Shown piece after piece: positions 9,860 through 19,667 of a stretch of 64,000 nucleotides of DNA. Each line of letters opens with the position of its first letter. Within the stretch, counting starts at the first letter, position 1. The stretch comes from Hyphomicrobiales bacterium (GTDB lineage Bacteria > Pseudomonadota > Alphaproteobacteria > Rhizobiales > Rhizobiaceae): assembly GCA_900467745.1 (NCBI GenBank), contig UBQW01000021.1:30424-94423 (forward strand), read 5' to 3'. Both the position numbers and the translations under genes were made by a program. Below the pieces are notes generated by a model that made no database searches, had not been told where the DNA came from, and saw nothing but the letters and a program-made list of their open reading frames with translations.

Positions 9860-10267
9860 TCAGCCCGCCTTCTGCACGTGCTCGGCGTCGATCGTGCGCT
9901 CCTCGCCGGTGGCGATCATCGTGCGCGTCGCATCGATGGATGCGTAGGTCCAGAAGATGCGCATCGGCTTGTCCGTCGGGTTGATGAACCGATGCGGAAC
10001 GTTCGCCGGAATCCAGGTCGTGTCGTTGGTATCGAGCTGGTGCTGAACACCGTCGATCTCAGCGATTGCCTGACCCTCGATGACCATCACGCTTTCTTCG
10101 CAATTGTGCTTGTGAAGGCCGATGGCAGCGCCTGGGTCGAAGGCGGTGATACCGTTGATCATGCTGGTCGAACCGCACTTGCGGGTGACCAGCGGCGTCG
10201 TACGTGCGCCGCCGCCACGGTCGTTGGTCTTGAGTTCCTTGGGACGAAGGATTGCTGCAGAAGTCAT
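9860..10267 (-). CDS. Cupin-domain protein
   Basis: 135-aa single cupin. Motif 1 reads GLHKHNCEESVMVIEGQA (two His and a Glu for metal) and motif 2 reads IPANVPHRFIN (third His). It may be a small metal-dependent isomerase, dioxygenase or a sugar/acid-binding protein. It is located between the aldehyde dehydrogenase and ABM genes in a carboxylate-catabolism operon, so a role on an operon intermediate is likely (inference). Confidence 0.85.
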   Translation of the reverse strand: MTSAAILRPKELKTNDRGGGARTTPLVTRKCGSTSMINGITAFDPGAAIGLHKHNCEESVMVIEGQAIAEIDGVQHQLDTNDTTWIPANVPHRFINPTDKPMRIFWTYASIDATRTMIATGEERTIDAEHVQKAG

Positions 10268-10295
10268 TGTCGTTTCCTACTTGTCTGTGATGCGG

Positions 10296-11669
10296 TTATT
10301 TGGCCGGGCCGACCCAGACCGTCTTGATGTTCACGAATTCGCGGATGCCGTAGACGCCGAGCTCGCGACCGTAGCCGGAGCGCTTGATGCCGCCGAACGG
10401 GTAGCGCGGATCCGAGGCCACCATTCCGTTGATGAAGACGGCGCCGGCGTCGATGCCGCGCGCGAGCTCGCGAGCACGCTCAAGGTTCGTGGACCAAAGT
10501 GCGGAGCCCAGACCGAACTCGGTCTGGTTGGCAAGACGGACGGCTTCCTCGGCGTCCTTAACACGTATAATCGCGGCGACAGGACCGAAAGTCTCCTCGC
10601 AAAAGGCGACCATGTCAGGCTTGACGTTGTCGAGGACGGTCGGCGGGTAATAATAGCCAGCGCCCTCGATCGGCTTGCCACCCGCCTTCAGCACCGCGCC
10701 GGAAGCCAGTGTCCGCTCGACCTGGCTGTGAAGCCCGGTCATCAGGTTCTCGCGCGCCATCGGACCGATATTGGTGTCACGCTCCATTGGGTCGCCGATC
10801 TTCAGCTTGGCGACACCTTCGAGGAAGAGCTCGACGAAACGGTCGGCAATGCTTTCTTCGACGATAAAGCGCTTGGCGTTGACGCATGACTGGCCGACGT
10901 TGATGTAGCGGGCCTTGACCGCGACTTTCGCTGCCTCTTCGAGATCGGCGTCTGCGAGAACGATGAACGGGTCGGAGCCGCCGAGTTCGAGGACCTGCTT
11001 CTTCAGTGCCTTGCCAGCCTGTGCCGCAACGATCGCACCGACTTCAGTGGAACCGGTCAACGTGACTGCGGCGATGCGGTCATCGGCGATGATGCCCGCG
11101 ACCTTCGATGCGTCGATGATGAGGGTGGCGAACAGACCTTCCGGGCAGCCCGCTTCCTTCATAATATCCTCGATCGCGAGCGCGCATTCCGGCACGTTGT
11201 TCGCGTGCTTGAGGATGGCGCCGTTACCAGCCGCAAATGCAGGGGCAGCGAAGCGGAAGAACTGCCAGAACGGATAGTTCCAAGGCATAATTGCCAGCAC
11301 GACGCCGAGCGGATCGAACTCGACCACGCTTTCGGTCGCATTGGAAGGGACGGTTTCGTCAGCCAGGTACTTCGCAGCATGTTCGGCATAGAAGTCGCAG
11401 TTGTAGGCGCACTTCTCGATTTCGCCCTCGGACTCCGCGATCGGCTTGCCCATCTCGCGGGTAATCATCTCCGCGTACTTCGTCTTGCCTGCCCTCAGCG
11501 CCTTCGCCATGTTCTTCAGAAGGCCGACGCGTTCCTCGACGGGAACCTTGCGCCACGACTTCTGAGCAGTTGCCGCGGCGGTCAGGGCCCTGTCGACAAA
11601 GGCGTCGTCGTGCAGTTCGTAGCGGCTAAGTTCCTTGCCGTTCGCCGGATTGACTGAAACGATCATCAT
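10296..11669 (-). CDS. NAD(P)-dependent aldehyde dehydrogenase, succinate-semialdehyde dehydrogenase-like
   Basis: About 457-aa aldehyde dehydrogenase oxidising an aldehyde to the acid. The family pieces are in order: cofactor-binding IMPWNYPFWQFFR, GSTEVGAIV, catalytic Glu in LELGGSDPFIVL, catalytic Cys in NVGQSCVNAKRF, and the C-terminal EETFGPVAAI and PFGGIKRSGYGRELG. The length and GGIKRSGYGRE end match the short GabD/Sad-type group. The start is placed at the ATGATG around 11666-11669 because GGAG lies six bases upstream. Earlier in-frame codons overlap the isomerase gene. The likely substrate is a semialdehyde from the neighbouring steps. Confidence 0.9.
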   Translation of the reverse strand: MMIVSVNPANGKELSRYELHDDAFVDRALTAAATAQKSWRKVPVEERVGLLKNMAKALRAGKTKYAEMITREMGKPIAESEGEIEKCAYNCDFYAEHAAKYLADETVPSNATESVVEFDPLGVVLAIMPWNYPFWQFFRFAAPAFAAGNGAILKHANNVPECALAIEDIMKEAGCPEGLFATLIIDASKVAGIIADDRIAAVTLTGSTEVGAIVAAQAGKALKKQVLELGGSDPFIVLADADLEEAAKVAVKARYINVGQSCVNAKRFIVEESIADRFVELFLEGVAKLKIGDPMERDTNIGPMARENLMTGLHSQVERTLASGAVLKAGGKPIEGAGYYYPPTVLDNVKPDMVAFCEETFGPVAAIIRVKDAEEAVRLANQTEFGLGSALWSTNLERARELARGIDAGAVFINGMVASDPRYPFGGIKRSGYGRELGVYGIREFVNIKTVWVGPAK

Positions 11670-11686
11670 CTTCTCCATTGCTTCTC

Positions 11687-12487
11687 TTATTGGGTCACGC
11701 GCTGCCTGGACCTGGATTTCCATCCCTCCAGGAATGCCGCGCTTTCGATGGTTGTCGTCGATGGCACGTATTCGAAGCCGATCGCGCCCGCGAAATCCTG
11801 CTCGGCCAAGGCGTCGAGGACGTCGGTGAAGTCGATGTTTCCGGTTCCGGGCTCATGTCGACCGGGGCAGTCGGCAATGTGGACATGGCCTGTGCGATCC
11901 GGGTTGGCGCGAAGCCACTTAGCCGTATCGACGCCGATCGACGCGGAATGATAGGTGTCAACAAGAAGAGCGACATTGCCCGGACCAAAGACGTCCTGGA
12001 TGCGGGCTGCCTCGTCGAGTGTGGACACTGCATATCCTCGAACCGCTGCATGGCTTATCGCTTCGATCAAGACTTTCACGCCAGTCTTTGAGGTCTGTTC
12101 GACTGCATATTGAACATTCTCGGTGTAGACCCCGAACCACTTGGACGCGTCGCCACCATCGGGAACTCCGGCCATTGGATGCACAAAGGGCGCGCCCACT
12201 GTCAGCGCGTACTCGAGTGACCGATCGAGTGCCGCACGGAAATCGGCTTCGCGACCTGCCAGAGCGCCGAGGCCCTTCTCACCCTTTGATGCATCTCCAG
12301 CTCCCCCGGCGAGCTGGGCGAAGACAAGTCCATTGTCGTCGAGCAGCTTGCGCATCTCCTTGGCGTCGATACCGAAAGGCTGGGGGTGCTCGATGGCCGT
12401 GAAGCCCGCTCTCGCCGCGGCGGCCACACGCTCGGCCAACGGCAGCTCGGTGAAAAGATAGCCGATATGCGCCGAAAACCGGGTCAT
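11687..12487 (-). CDS. Hydroxypyruvate isomerase-like TIM-barrel protein
   Basis: 266-aa xylose-isomerase-like barrel of the Hyi family: RFSAHIGYLFTELPLAERVA at the start, LIEAISHAAVRGY with the metal Glu, LLVDTYHSASIG with Asp and His, and GHVHIADCPGRHEPGTG, which matches the family HIQIAD-PGRHEPGTGEI signature. It would interconvert hydroxypyruvate and tartronate semialdehyde or act on a related short keto/hydroxy acid. It overlaps the Ldh gene by four bases (ATGA) and precedes the aldehyde dehydrogenase by about 20 bases. Confidence 0.88.
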   Translation of the reverse strand: MTRFSAHIGYLFTELPLAERVAAAARAGFTAIEHPQPFGIDAKEMRKLLDDNGLVFAQLAGGAGDASKGEKGLGALAGREADFRAALDRSLEYALTVGAPFVHPMAGVPDGGDASKWFGVYTENVQYAVEQTSKTGVKVLIEAISHAAVRGYAVSTLDEAARIQDVFGPGNVALLVDTYHSASIGVDTAKWLRANPDRTGHVHIADCPGRHEPGTGNIDFTDVLDALAEQDFAGAIGFEYVPSTTTIESAAFLEGWKSRSRQRVTQ

Positions 12488-13566
12488 GCCGCCGCTCCGA
12501 GCGCCGAGGCGCGACCCTGTGGGAATGCGAGACCTACACGTTCCCCTTCCTTCGTAAGGTCTTCGATTACATTGGAAGTGATCGGAACGCCTTCCTTGCG
12601 ACGCTGCTGCTCGCGACGTTCCTCGGGTTCGCCGGGGAGCATGATCTCGTCCACGTTCGCAGCGCGCGGCAGCTTCTTGATGCGCTCGTAGAACTCGTCC
12701 ATGCGCGCGTCAAAGTTTTCGAGCGACATAAAGAGGTCGGGCTTGATGGCGAAGAACAGATGGCCGACGTTCTGAGGCTCGCTGTGGTCGAAGTAGAGGC
12801 TCTTCACGTCGCCACCGAAGTTCGCTCCGGTCAGGACGCCAGACATAAGGTCCATCAGCGTTGCGAGAACCGAACCCTTGACGCCACCGAACGGCAGGCA
12901 GACTCCCTCGAAAGCTTTCCCGGCATCAGTCGTCGGATTGCCGTCGACGTCGAGCGCGAGACCTTCCGGGATCGGCTCTCCCTTCATTTCGGCAAGCCTA
13001 ATCTTGCCGCGTGCGATAACGGTCATTGCCATATCCATGACGTATGGCGCGTATTTCCCGCCAGGAATGCCCGCGGCAATCGGGCTTGCACCGAGGAAGG
13101 TCGTCCGGCCGCCCCACATGGCGATCGCAGGCGACGAGTTGGTGAAGATCATGGAGATGTAGCCTGCCTCGATGGCCTGCAGGGCATACAGAGCGCCCAT
13201 GCCGAAGTGCGTGCTGCGGTGAACGCCCACCAGTCCGATGCCGTTCTTCTCGGCAAGCTTCACAGCCTCGTCCGTCGCCCGGTGCGAGGCGATGAAACCC
13301 ATGCCGTTGTCGCCATCGACCAGCGACACGGCGCCCGCGACGTTCTTGACGGTCACGTCGGGACGGGGATTCACAAGCCCCTTCGACAGGCGCTCGACGT
13401 ACATCGGGATGCGCGAAATTCCGTGGGAGTCGATACCACGGAGGTTCGCCTTAATAAGGTCATGGCCGATGACGCTTGCATCCTCGTGCGTCATTCCCGT
13501 GTTCTCGAAAATCTTCGTGGCGAATTCGGTCAGTTCGCCAACCTCGAAATACCGTGTGTCAGTCAT
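12484..13566 (-). CDS. Ldh/MDH2-family NAD(P)-dependent malate/L-lactate-type dehydrogenase
   Basis: 360-aa member of the malate/L-lactate dehydrogenase-2 family (also covering sulfolactate, ureidoglycolate and delta-1-piperideine-2-carboxylate reductases). Visible motifs are DLIKANLRGIDSHGISRIP near residue 30-50, VHRSTHFGMGAL, and PFGGVKGSVLATLMDLMSG. The start at 13566 has AAGGA nine bases upstream. It probably oxidises a 2-hydroxy acid imported by the adjacent CitMHS or TctABC systems (inference). Confidence 0.9.
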   Translation of the reverse strand: MTDTRYFEVGELTEFATKIFENTGMTHEDASVIGHDLIKANLRGIDSHGISRIPMYVERLSKGLVNPRPDVTVKNVAGAVSLVDGDNGMGFIASHRATDEAVKLAEKNGIGLVGVHRSTHFGMGALYALQAIEAGYISMIFTNSSPAIAMWGGRTTFLGASPIAAGIPGGKYAPYVMDMAMTVIARGKIRLAEMKGEPIPEGLALDVDGNPTTDAGKAFEGVCLPFGGVKGSVLATLMDLMSGVLTGANFGGDVKSLYFDHSEPQNVGHLFFAIKPDLFMSLENFDARMDEFYERIKKLPRAANVDEIMLPGEPEERREQQRRKEGVPITSNVIEDLTKEGERVGLAFPQGRASALGAAA

Positions 13567-13586
13567 TTTCAAGAGTCCTTTGCGAT

Positions 13587-14909
13587 TCAGAAGAGAGTTA
13601 CGGCGCCCGTGACGAGCGCGGCGAGAAGCATGAGAAATGCGAGAAGCGTCGCCCACTTGATGGAGAACCGCTGGTGGTCGCCGAGTTCAACCTCGGCCAG
13701 GCCTATGAGGACGTACCCTGCGGCGACGAGCGGGCTGAGCTGATGCAGAGGCTGACCGATCAGCGACGCGCGCGCTATGACCTCGGGCGCGATACCGTAG
13801 GCCTTGCCCGCTTCTGCGAGCACCGGGACCACGCCGAAGTAGAAGGCGTCGTTCGAGAGGAAGAACGTGAACGGTCCGCTGATGATTGCCGTGATGAGGG
13901 GCAGAAGGTTTCCGTGGGCCTCCGGGATCAGCCAGACGATGCTTTGGGCGAGCGCCTCGGTCATTCCGGTACCCTTGAGAATGCCCGTAAACACGCCAGC
14001 GGCGAAGATCACGGAAACGACAGCCATGACGCTGCCGGAGTGAGCCGCCAACCGCTCGCGCTGATCTTTCAGCTTCGGGAAGTTGACGGTGATCGCGATA
14101 GCGAAGGCGAACATGAAGAGAACTGCCAGCGGGGCAACGTCGAGCACGAGCAGGACCATGAGGCCCACCGTCAGGATGATGTTGAACGCCTGGCGCCACG
14201 CCGGAACGTTGCGCTGCTCGCGGGGCGGATGGATCTGGTCTTCGTCGATCAGCCCGCGCTCTGAAACCTTCGGGCCAGTGTAGACGAAGTCGATCTTTCC
14301 GAGGCGCTTTCGCTCCTTGAGGCCAAGGTACCAGGCGATACCGATTGTTCCGAGGAAAGCGACTGCAACGGAAGGAATAAGCGGGAGGAATACCTGGCTT
14401 GAATCAAGATGGAGAGCAGCCATGACACGTGCTGTCGGCCCACCCCAAGGGGCAATGTTCATGATGCTGTTGGGGAGCATCGTGACGGCCGGAAGGATCA
14501 GCGGGTTGATGCCAAGCTTCCGGTGCAGCGGCAGCATGGCCGTGATGCAGAGCAGATAGGTTGTCGAGCCGTCTCCGTCGAGCGAGATGATGGCCGACAG
14601 AAGCGTCGAGCCGACGATGACGCGGAGCGGATCACCGTGGCAGAGGCGCACGACGAGACGGACGATCGGATCGAACAGGCCGACATCGATCATCAGTCCG
14701 AAGTATAGGATTGCGAACAGCAGCAGGACGCCTGTCGGGGCGATGGACTTGATGCCGTCGATGATCATGTCCGGGAGGCCGGGCAGAAAGCCTGCAGCGA
14801 CCGCGAAGACCGCCGGGACGAGGATCAGTGCTATGAGCGCCGAGAGGGCGCGGGTCATGATTGCGGTCATGAAGACCGCAATCATTCCGTATGCTAGGAT
14901 AGTAATCAC
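13587..14909 (-). CDS. CitMHS-family citrate/carboxylate:H+ symporter
   Basis: 440-aa membrane protein with about 11-12 hydrophobic segments and an internal pseudo-repeat. The CitMHS signature DGDGSTTYLLCITAMLPL and APWGGPTARVMAAL are present. The GTG start at 14909 has GGAG seven bases upstream. Known members import metal-citrate complexes. Two carboxylate importers in one operon (this and TctABC) suggest different ionic forms or a recent operon fusion. Confidence 0.9.
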   Translation of the reverse strand: MITILAYGMIAVFMTAIMTRALSALIALILVPAVFAVAAGFLPGLPDMIIDGIKSIAPTGVLLLFAILYFGLMIDVGLFDPIVRLVVRLCHGDPLRVIVGSTLLSAIISLDGDGSTTYLLCITAMLPLHRKLGINPLILPAVTMLPNSIMNIAPWGGPTARVMAALHLDSSQVFLPLIPSVAVAFLGTIGIAWYLGLKERKRLGKIDFVYTGPKVSERGLIDEDQIHPPREQRNVPAWRQAFNIILTVGLMVLLVLDVAPLAVLFMFAFAIAITVNFPKLKDQRERLAAHSGSVMAVVSVIFAAGVFTGILKGTGMTEALAQSIVWLIPEAHGNLLPLITAIISGPFTFFLSNDAFYFGVVPVLAEAGKAYGIAPEVIARASLIGQPLHQLSPLVAAGYVLIGLAEVELGDHQRFSIKWATLLAFLMLLAALVTGAVTLF

Positions 14910-14928
14910 AAATCAACTCCAGCCGTAA

Positions 14929-16455
14929 TCATCTCGGCTCGCTTGCAGCTTGGATTTCCGGCTGTGGTTCCTTCCCGAAACCTGCCTTGCGAAGCAGATA
15001 TGGGACGACCAGAAGGCCGAGGGACACAGCTATGAGAACACCCGACATGGGGGTGGATACGAGGGTGAGTGGGTCACCCTGACCGATAGCAAGAGCACGG
15101 CGGAACTGGGTCTCGGCCATGGGACCGAGGATCAGTCCGATCAGCACGGGCGCAATCGGGAAGTCATAGACACGCATGACATAGCCAAGGCACCCGATGG
15201 AGAACATCAGGACCAGATCGAGCCACGAGTTCGACACGCCCCAGATCCCGACCAGCGAGAAGATGAGGATGCCTGCGTAGAGGTATGGACGAGGGATCAG
15301 CAGCAGCCGCACCCAGAGACCGACCAACGGCAGGTTCAGGATGAGCAGCATGATGTTGCCGACGTAGAGCGAGGCAATGAGGCCCCACACTAGGTCGCCG
15401 CTGTTGATGAACAGAAGCGGACCGGGTTGCAGGCCGTAGTTCTGGAATGCCGCCAAGAGGATTGCTGCCGTTGCCGACGTCGGCAGTCCAAGCGTCAGGA
15501 GCGGAACGAGCACACCCGCCGCGGCCGCATTGTTTGCGGCTTCCGGACCAGCGACACCTTCGATGGCGCCGTTGCCGAAGTCTTCCGGGTGGCGGGTGAG
15601 CTTCCGTTCGATCGTGTAGGACAGGAACGTTGGGATCTCAGCTCCGCCCGCGGGCAAGGCGCCGATTGGGAAGCCAAGCGCGGTTCCACGGATCCACGGC
15701 TTCCACGAGCGCTTCCAGTCTTCGCGTGTCATCCACAAGCCGCCCGAAATCGGGTTGAGATGTGGAGGTGCGAAGGCAAATCGGCTCGCGACATAGAGCG
15801 CCTCGCCGACAGCGAACAGGGAGACGAGAACGACCGTCATGTCGACACCGTCGAGCAGGTCTGGAAGTCCGAATGCGAGCCGCGATACGCCCGTCTGGCC
15901 ATCGATCCCGATGAGGCCGAGTGCCAAACCGATGAAGAGCGCGATGAAGCCCCTCACCTTCGAACTCCCCATGACGACCGAGACCGACATGAACGCCAGC
16001 ACCATCAGGGCGAAGTAGTCCTGCGGCTTGAAGATGAAGGCGAGTTCGGCAATCGGAGGCGCCAGGAACGTGATCCCGATAGTGGCGATGGTTCCGGCTA
16101 CGAAGGATCCGATTGCGGCGGTGGCAAGAGCGGCAGCGCCGCGCCCGTTCCTGGCCATCTTGTTTCCTTCGAGCGCGGTCATCATCGAGCCGCTCTCGCC
16201 GGGGGTATTCAGGAGGATCGACGTTGTCGAGCCGCCGTACATGGCGCCGTAGAAGATGCCAGCGAACATGATGAATGCGCCCGTCGGATCGACATTGACG
16301 GTGACGGGCAGCAGGAGCGCGATGGTAAGCGCCGGGCCGATACCGGGGAGAACCCCGATAGCTGTTCCGAGGAAGGTGCCGACAAATGCCCACATAAGGT
16401 TATGTGGCTCAAGGGCGACGGCGAAGCCCTGGGCAAGTGAGTAGAAGGAGTTCAT
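14929..16455 (-). CDS. Tripartite tricarboxylate transporter large permease TctA
   Basis: 508-aa polytopic protein with the TctA hallmarks: [21 protein letters not shown] near residue 35, [21 protein letters not shown] near residue 75, and a repeat of the fold in the second half ([17 protein letters not shown]). It is the translocation subunit for TctC-bound carboxylates. The order tctC-tctB-tctA is conserved, and tctB ends two bases upstream. Confidence 0.93.
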   Translation of the reverse strand: MNSFYSLAQGFAVALEPHNLMWAFVGTFLGTAIGVLPGIGPALTIALLLPVTVNVDPTGAFIMFAGIFYGAMYGGSTTSILLNTPGESGSMMTALEGNKMARNGRGAAALATAAIGSFVAGTIATIGITFLAPPIAELAFIFKPQDYFALMVLAFMSVSVVMGSSKVRGFIALFIGLALGLIGIDGQTGVSRLAFGLPDLLDGVDMTVVLVSLFAVGEALYVASRFAFAPPHLNPISGGLWMTREDWKRSWKPWIRGTALGFPIGALPAGGAEIPTFLSYTIERKLTRHPEDFGNGAIEGVAGPEAANNAAAAGVLVPLLTLGLPTSATAAILLAAFQNYGLQPGPLLFINSGDLVWGLIASLYVGNIMLLILNLPLVGLWVRLLLIPRPYLYAGILIFSLVGIWGVSNSWLDLVLMFSIGCLGYVMRVYDFPIAPVLIGLILGPMAETQFRRALAIGQGDPLTLVSTPMSGVLIAVSLGLLVVPYLLRKAGFGKEPQPEIQAASEPR

Positions 16456-16457
16456 GG

Positions 16458-16931
16458 TCAGAGCCCCGCTATCGGCAGCAGCCCGCCGAGCGGAACGCCC
16501 AGCAGTCGGAAGCCGTACCAGCAGACAAGAGAGAAGACCGCCCCGACGACCGTGTTGAACACGTATCGGTGGGATTGAAATGCACGCGCGGTGAGCACGA
16601 AGCTTGCGGTCGCCGTGATGACGAAGCCGAGCGTCGTCATCGTCAGGATCGGGATCCCTGCCCCGGCGGCCGCGAGCGCAAGTGCGCTGCGCGAGGGAGG
16701 AACGTCATTCGCGACGTCCTCTGCATCCTGCGGATCGAAATTCTCGCCGCGGTAGATCTGGAATGCGAGGATCGCACCAAAGACTACCAGCGCCCCGCCG
16801 ACGAGGGTCACGGTGAAGCCCGGACCCAGTTCTGCGTATTGAGCGAATTGCGGCAAGAGCGACGCCTGGTAGAGCCAGACGAGGCCGAAGGCGATGACGC
16901 CTGCGGCAATCCAGTATGGACGTTCGGCCAT
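16458..16931 (-). CDS. Tripartite tricarboxylate transporter small permease TctB
   Basis: Small membrane protein of about 157 aa with four predicted transmembrane segments, matching the TctB family in size, topology and position between tctC and tctA. The ATG at 16931 (MAERPYW) is preferred because GGAGG lies eight bases upstream; an ATG at 16937 is only two bases from it. Confidence 0.88.
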   Translation of the reverse strand: MAERPYWIAAGVIAFGLVWLYQASLLPQFAQYAELGPGFTVTLVGGALVVFGAILAFQIYRGENFDPQDAEDVANDVPPSRSALALAAAGAGIPILTMTTLGFVITATASFVLTARAFQSHRYVFNTVVGAVFSLVCWYGFRLLGVPLGGLLPIAGL

Positions 16932-16954
16932 TTTCATCGCCTCCGGCTCTCGGA

Positions 16955-17908
16955 CTACTTCGTCAGACCGACATCTTTGAGCGTCGCGGTCTGGCTGGCG
17001 ACTTCCTGGTCGAGGAACTTCACGAAGTCATCGCCGGACAGGTAGGCATCTTCCCAATTCTGCTTCTTGAGCGTCGCCTTCCAGGTTTCGGTTTCGTGCA
17101 TCTTGGCAAAGCGGTCGAGCCAAGCCTTCTTGGCGTCGTCGCTCATTCCCGGGGCACCGACGATACCGCGCCAGTTGCCGATGACGACGGGGTACCCCGC
17201 TCCAGTCAGACTCGGAGCGTCAATGCCTTCCACACGATCCTTGGACGTAACAGCGATGATGCGGATACGGCCGGCGTCGGCAAGCGAACGGAATTCGGAG
17301 AGACCGGAGATCGCTGCCTTTGTGCTGCCGCCAGCAAGAGCCGTCACAACCTCGGCGCCACCCGCGTACGGAATGTAGTTGAGCTTCGAAGCTTCGAGAC
17401 CATTGGCCTTGGCGAGAAGTGCCATCGCGATATGGTCGACACCACCAGCAGAACCACCGCCGATAGCGACGCCACCGAGGTTCTCCTTCATCTTCGCAAC
17501 CAGATCGTTGATCGTCTTGATATCGGAATCAGCCGGAACAGCGATAGCCCCGGTGTCGTTCGTCAGCCGGACGAGCGGCGTGACATCCTTCAGCGTGACC
17601 GGGGAATTGTTCAGGACAATACCGCCGATGAGAATTGCACCCATGGACATGACTGCGTTGTCATTGCCCTTCGACGTGTTGACGAACTCGGCCAAACCGA
17701 TTGTCCCGCCAGCGCCACCGCGGTTCGTGAACTGAGCGCCGTCGGCGAAGATCTTCTCCTTGCGCATCGCCTCGAAGGGCAGACGTGCCATGGCGTCGTA
17801 ACCGCCGCCGGCGCTACCCGGAGCCATGACGACGGCTGGTTCTGCAAATGCAGGTGCTGACATGATTGCAAGCGCTATCGCTGCGCCAAAGACGCTCTTC
17901 AGTTTCAT
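16955..17908 (-). CDS. Tripartite tricarboxylate transporter substrate-binding protein TctC
   Basis: 317-aa periplasmic receptor of the Bug/TctC family. The signal peptide MKLKSVFGAAIALAIMSAPA ends near Ala22. The mature protein carries VVMAPGSAGGGYDAMARLPF and NRGGAGGTIGLAEFV, the two loops that bind the carboxylate through water bridges in Bug proteins. The start at 17908 has GGGAGG seven bases upstream. It is the first gene of the long minus-strand operon and faces the GntR regulator. Confidence 0.92.
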   Translation of the reverse strand: MKLKSVFGAAIALAIMSAPAFAEPAVVMAPGSAGGGYDAMARLPFEAMRKEKIFADGAQFTNRGGAGGTIGLAEFVNTSKGNDNAVMSMGAILIGGIVLNNSPVTLKDVTPLVRLTNDTGAIAVPADSDIKTINDLVAKMKENLGGVAIGGGSAGGVDHIAMALLAKANGLEASKLNYIPYAGGAEVVTALAGGSTKAAISGLSEFRSLADAGRIRIIAVTSKDRVEGIDAPSLTGAGYPVVIGNWRGIVGAPGMSDDAKKAWLDRFAKMHETETWKATLKKQNWEDAYLSGDDFVKFLDQEVASQTATLKDVGLTK

Positions 17909-17957
17909 CGGGTGCCTCCCCCTGTGTTGAAAGAAAGAGCCTGGCCTTCCCAAGCTC

Positions 17958-17994
17958 TTGTAACAATTCCGCCTCCTTGCGGGCATTGTTATAA
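17958..17994. promoter_or_regulatory. Inverted repeat in the tctC/gntR divergent region
   Basis: TTGTAACAAT (17958-17967) and ATTGTTATAA (17985-17994) match as inverted arms at 9 of 10 positions with a 17-base spacer. A related ATTGTTGTAT occurs near 18051. Located between the divergent tctC and GntR-regulator starts, it is a candidate binding site for that regulator. Confidence 0.5.
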
Positions 17995-18087
17995 GTTGCC
18001 ATTTACGACAATATGAGACGATTGGCAAGTGTTCTGGCGTGACGGATGTGGATTGTTGTATGAGGGACGGGTCAAACAGGGTGGAAA

Positions 18088-19020
18088 ATGGCAAACCAAC
18101 TTCACAGGGCGCTCGCCGCCAAGATCTTGAGACACGTGCGGACCAGCGGCTACCAGGCAGGTCACCACCTGACCGAAAGCTCGCTCTCTGAGGTCCTCGG
18201 AACATCGCGCGGCCCAATCCGCGCCGCCCTGGCGCACCTGACATCCGATGGATACGTCGACCAGATCCCTAACCGCGGCTACTTTCTGGGCACCCTTGCA
18301 CCAGAGCCCGCGATCCCCGCCGCTCAACAGGACGCGTCGAGCGATGACGAGTCACTTTATCTGTCGATCGCCGATGACCGTCTTGTCGGAAACATTCCTG
18401 CCACGGTATCCGAACCAGAGCTGATGAGGCGCTACGACATCTCGCGCCCTAGACTGAGACGGATCCTCACCCGGATTGCCACGGAAGGATGGATCGAGCG
18501 CAGAGAGGGTCGTGGCTGGTCCTTCGTTCAGCTGATCGATTCCGTCGAAGCCTATCGGGAAAGCTATGAACTCCGGCAGATGCTGGAGCCGGCAGGCCTC
18601 ATCAACGACTCATTCAAGCTCGACCAGACGATCCTCGAACGGCTCCGACTGCAGCAGTTCATGGTCCGCGATGGCGGATGGAAGACTCTCAGCCAGATCG
18701 AGCTTTTCGAGACCAACGCACACTTTCACGAAGGCTTGGCGGCCATGTCGGGCAACCGCTTCCTCGTCGGCACGATCGAGCGACAGAACCAGCTTCGCCG
18801 TCTGGTGGAATATCGCCAAACACTGAATCGCGAGCAGGTTCGCGGCCAGAACGAAGAACACCTGAAGATCATCGAGGCACTGGACAAGGGGCTGCGTTAT
18901 GAAGCCTCGCAAATCCTCGCACACCACCTGGGGAACGCGAAGAACCGCAAGGCTCGCAGCACGATTTTCGAATCTGCGGTCGAAGAAAGCCGACGCCTCA
19001 ACGGGATGTCCACAGATTGA
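18088..19020 (+). CDS. GntR-family transcriptional regulator (FCD-type)
   Basis: 310-aa regulator with a GntR winged HTH at residues 1-70 (ESSLSEVLGTSRGPIRAALA and SDGYVDQIPNRGYFLG). A second HTH-like segment (MRRYDISRPRLRRILTRIAT) is followed by an all-helical FCD-like effector domain with ELRQMLEPAGL and HFHEGLAAMSGN. It is divergent from the tctCBA operon and is its likely regulator, sensing an imported acid. The duplicated N-terminal winged-helix arrangement is longer than the usual ~230-aa FadR-type protein. Confidence 0.9.
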   Translation: MANQLHRALAAKILRHVRTSGYQAGHHLTESSLSEVLGTSRGPIRAALAHLTSDGYVDQIPNRGYFLGTLAPEPAIPAAQQDASSDDESLYLSIADDRLVGNIPATVSEPELMRRYDISRPRLRRILTRIATEGWIERREGRGWSFVQLIDSVEAYRESYELRQMLEPAGLINDSFKLDQTILERLRLQQFMVRDGGWKTLSQIELFETNAHFHEGLAAMSGNRFLVGTIERQNQLRRLVEYRQTLNREQVRGQNEEHLKIIEALDKGLRYEASQILAHHLGNAKNRKARSTIFESAVEESRRLNGMSTD

Positions 19021-19142
19021 AGGCTGCCCCTCGCGTTTCGGCGCACCTGTAATATCTGCATCGAACAGACAAACGCGCAGACAGCCTTGAAATTGTTTTA
19101 TGTGCGCATAAGTGATAATCGCCTCTAGGGAGTCGGAGGCAA

Positions 19143-19609
19143 TTGTCATGGAGGATGCACGTGAAATCGATGTTGTTGAACACCGCCACTTTTCTGGCGC
19201 TGATCTCGTCGGCCGCCGTTTGTGCGGCCGCTGATGGACCGACCGCAAAGACCGCCCAGGGTACCGTCGTCGGTTTTTCGACGGAGCGCGGAGAGGAGTT
19301 CCTGGGGGTGCCTTATGCGAGGACGCCCGTGGGTGACCTCCGCTGGAAAGCTCCGGCGGAGGCTGCGTCATGGAGTGGTGATCGCGATGCAAAAACCCTC
19401 CCGCCCGCCTGCCCCCAGAAATTCAACGCTGATCAGCGCGTCTCGCTTTCACAGAACGAGGACTGCCTGACGACATGATCCTGTACTGGGGCGCGTTCGT
19501 GCGCGACGGTTCGCCAGGGCAAGAGCGGCACCGCGACAAGCGAAGAAATCTCCAAGGACCATCGGTGCGATTTCTGGACGTCCATGCCCTGGATCACTGA
19601 CCGAGGTTA
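19143..19609 (+). pseudogene. Type-B carboxylesterase with large internal deletion
   Basis: Signal peptide and esterase N-terminus are intact (TAQGTVVGFSTERGEEFLGV, then PYARTPVGDLRWKAPA and SQNEDCLT), but the frame ends at 19478. The very next codons (ATGATCCTG, reading ILYWGAFVRDGSPGQ) and the following EEISKDHRCDFW match the C-terminal end of the same family. About 350 middle residues, including the nucleophile elbow, are therefore missing. It is a dead gene produced by internal deletion. Confidence 0.78.
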
Positions 19610-19667
19610 ACCGCTGGTCGAGCACGTGCCCCGCCCGTTGGGCGGGGCTGACAACCGGGAGAAGTTC

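Noticed and set aside
12760..13743. Long plus-strand frame of about 327 codons
   Set aside because: Antisense of the Ldh-family gene; Arg/His-rich with no domain, a product of high G+C codon bias.
15427..16440. Long plus-strand frame of about 337 codons
   Set aside because: Antisense of tctA; same G+C artefact.
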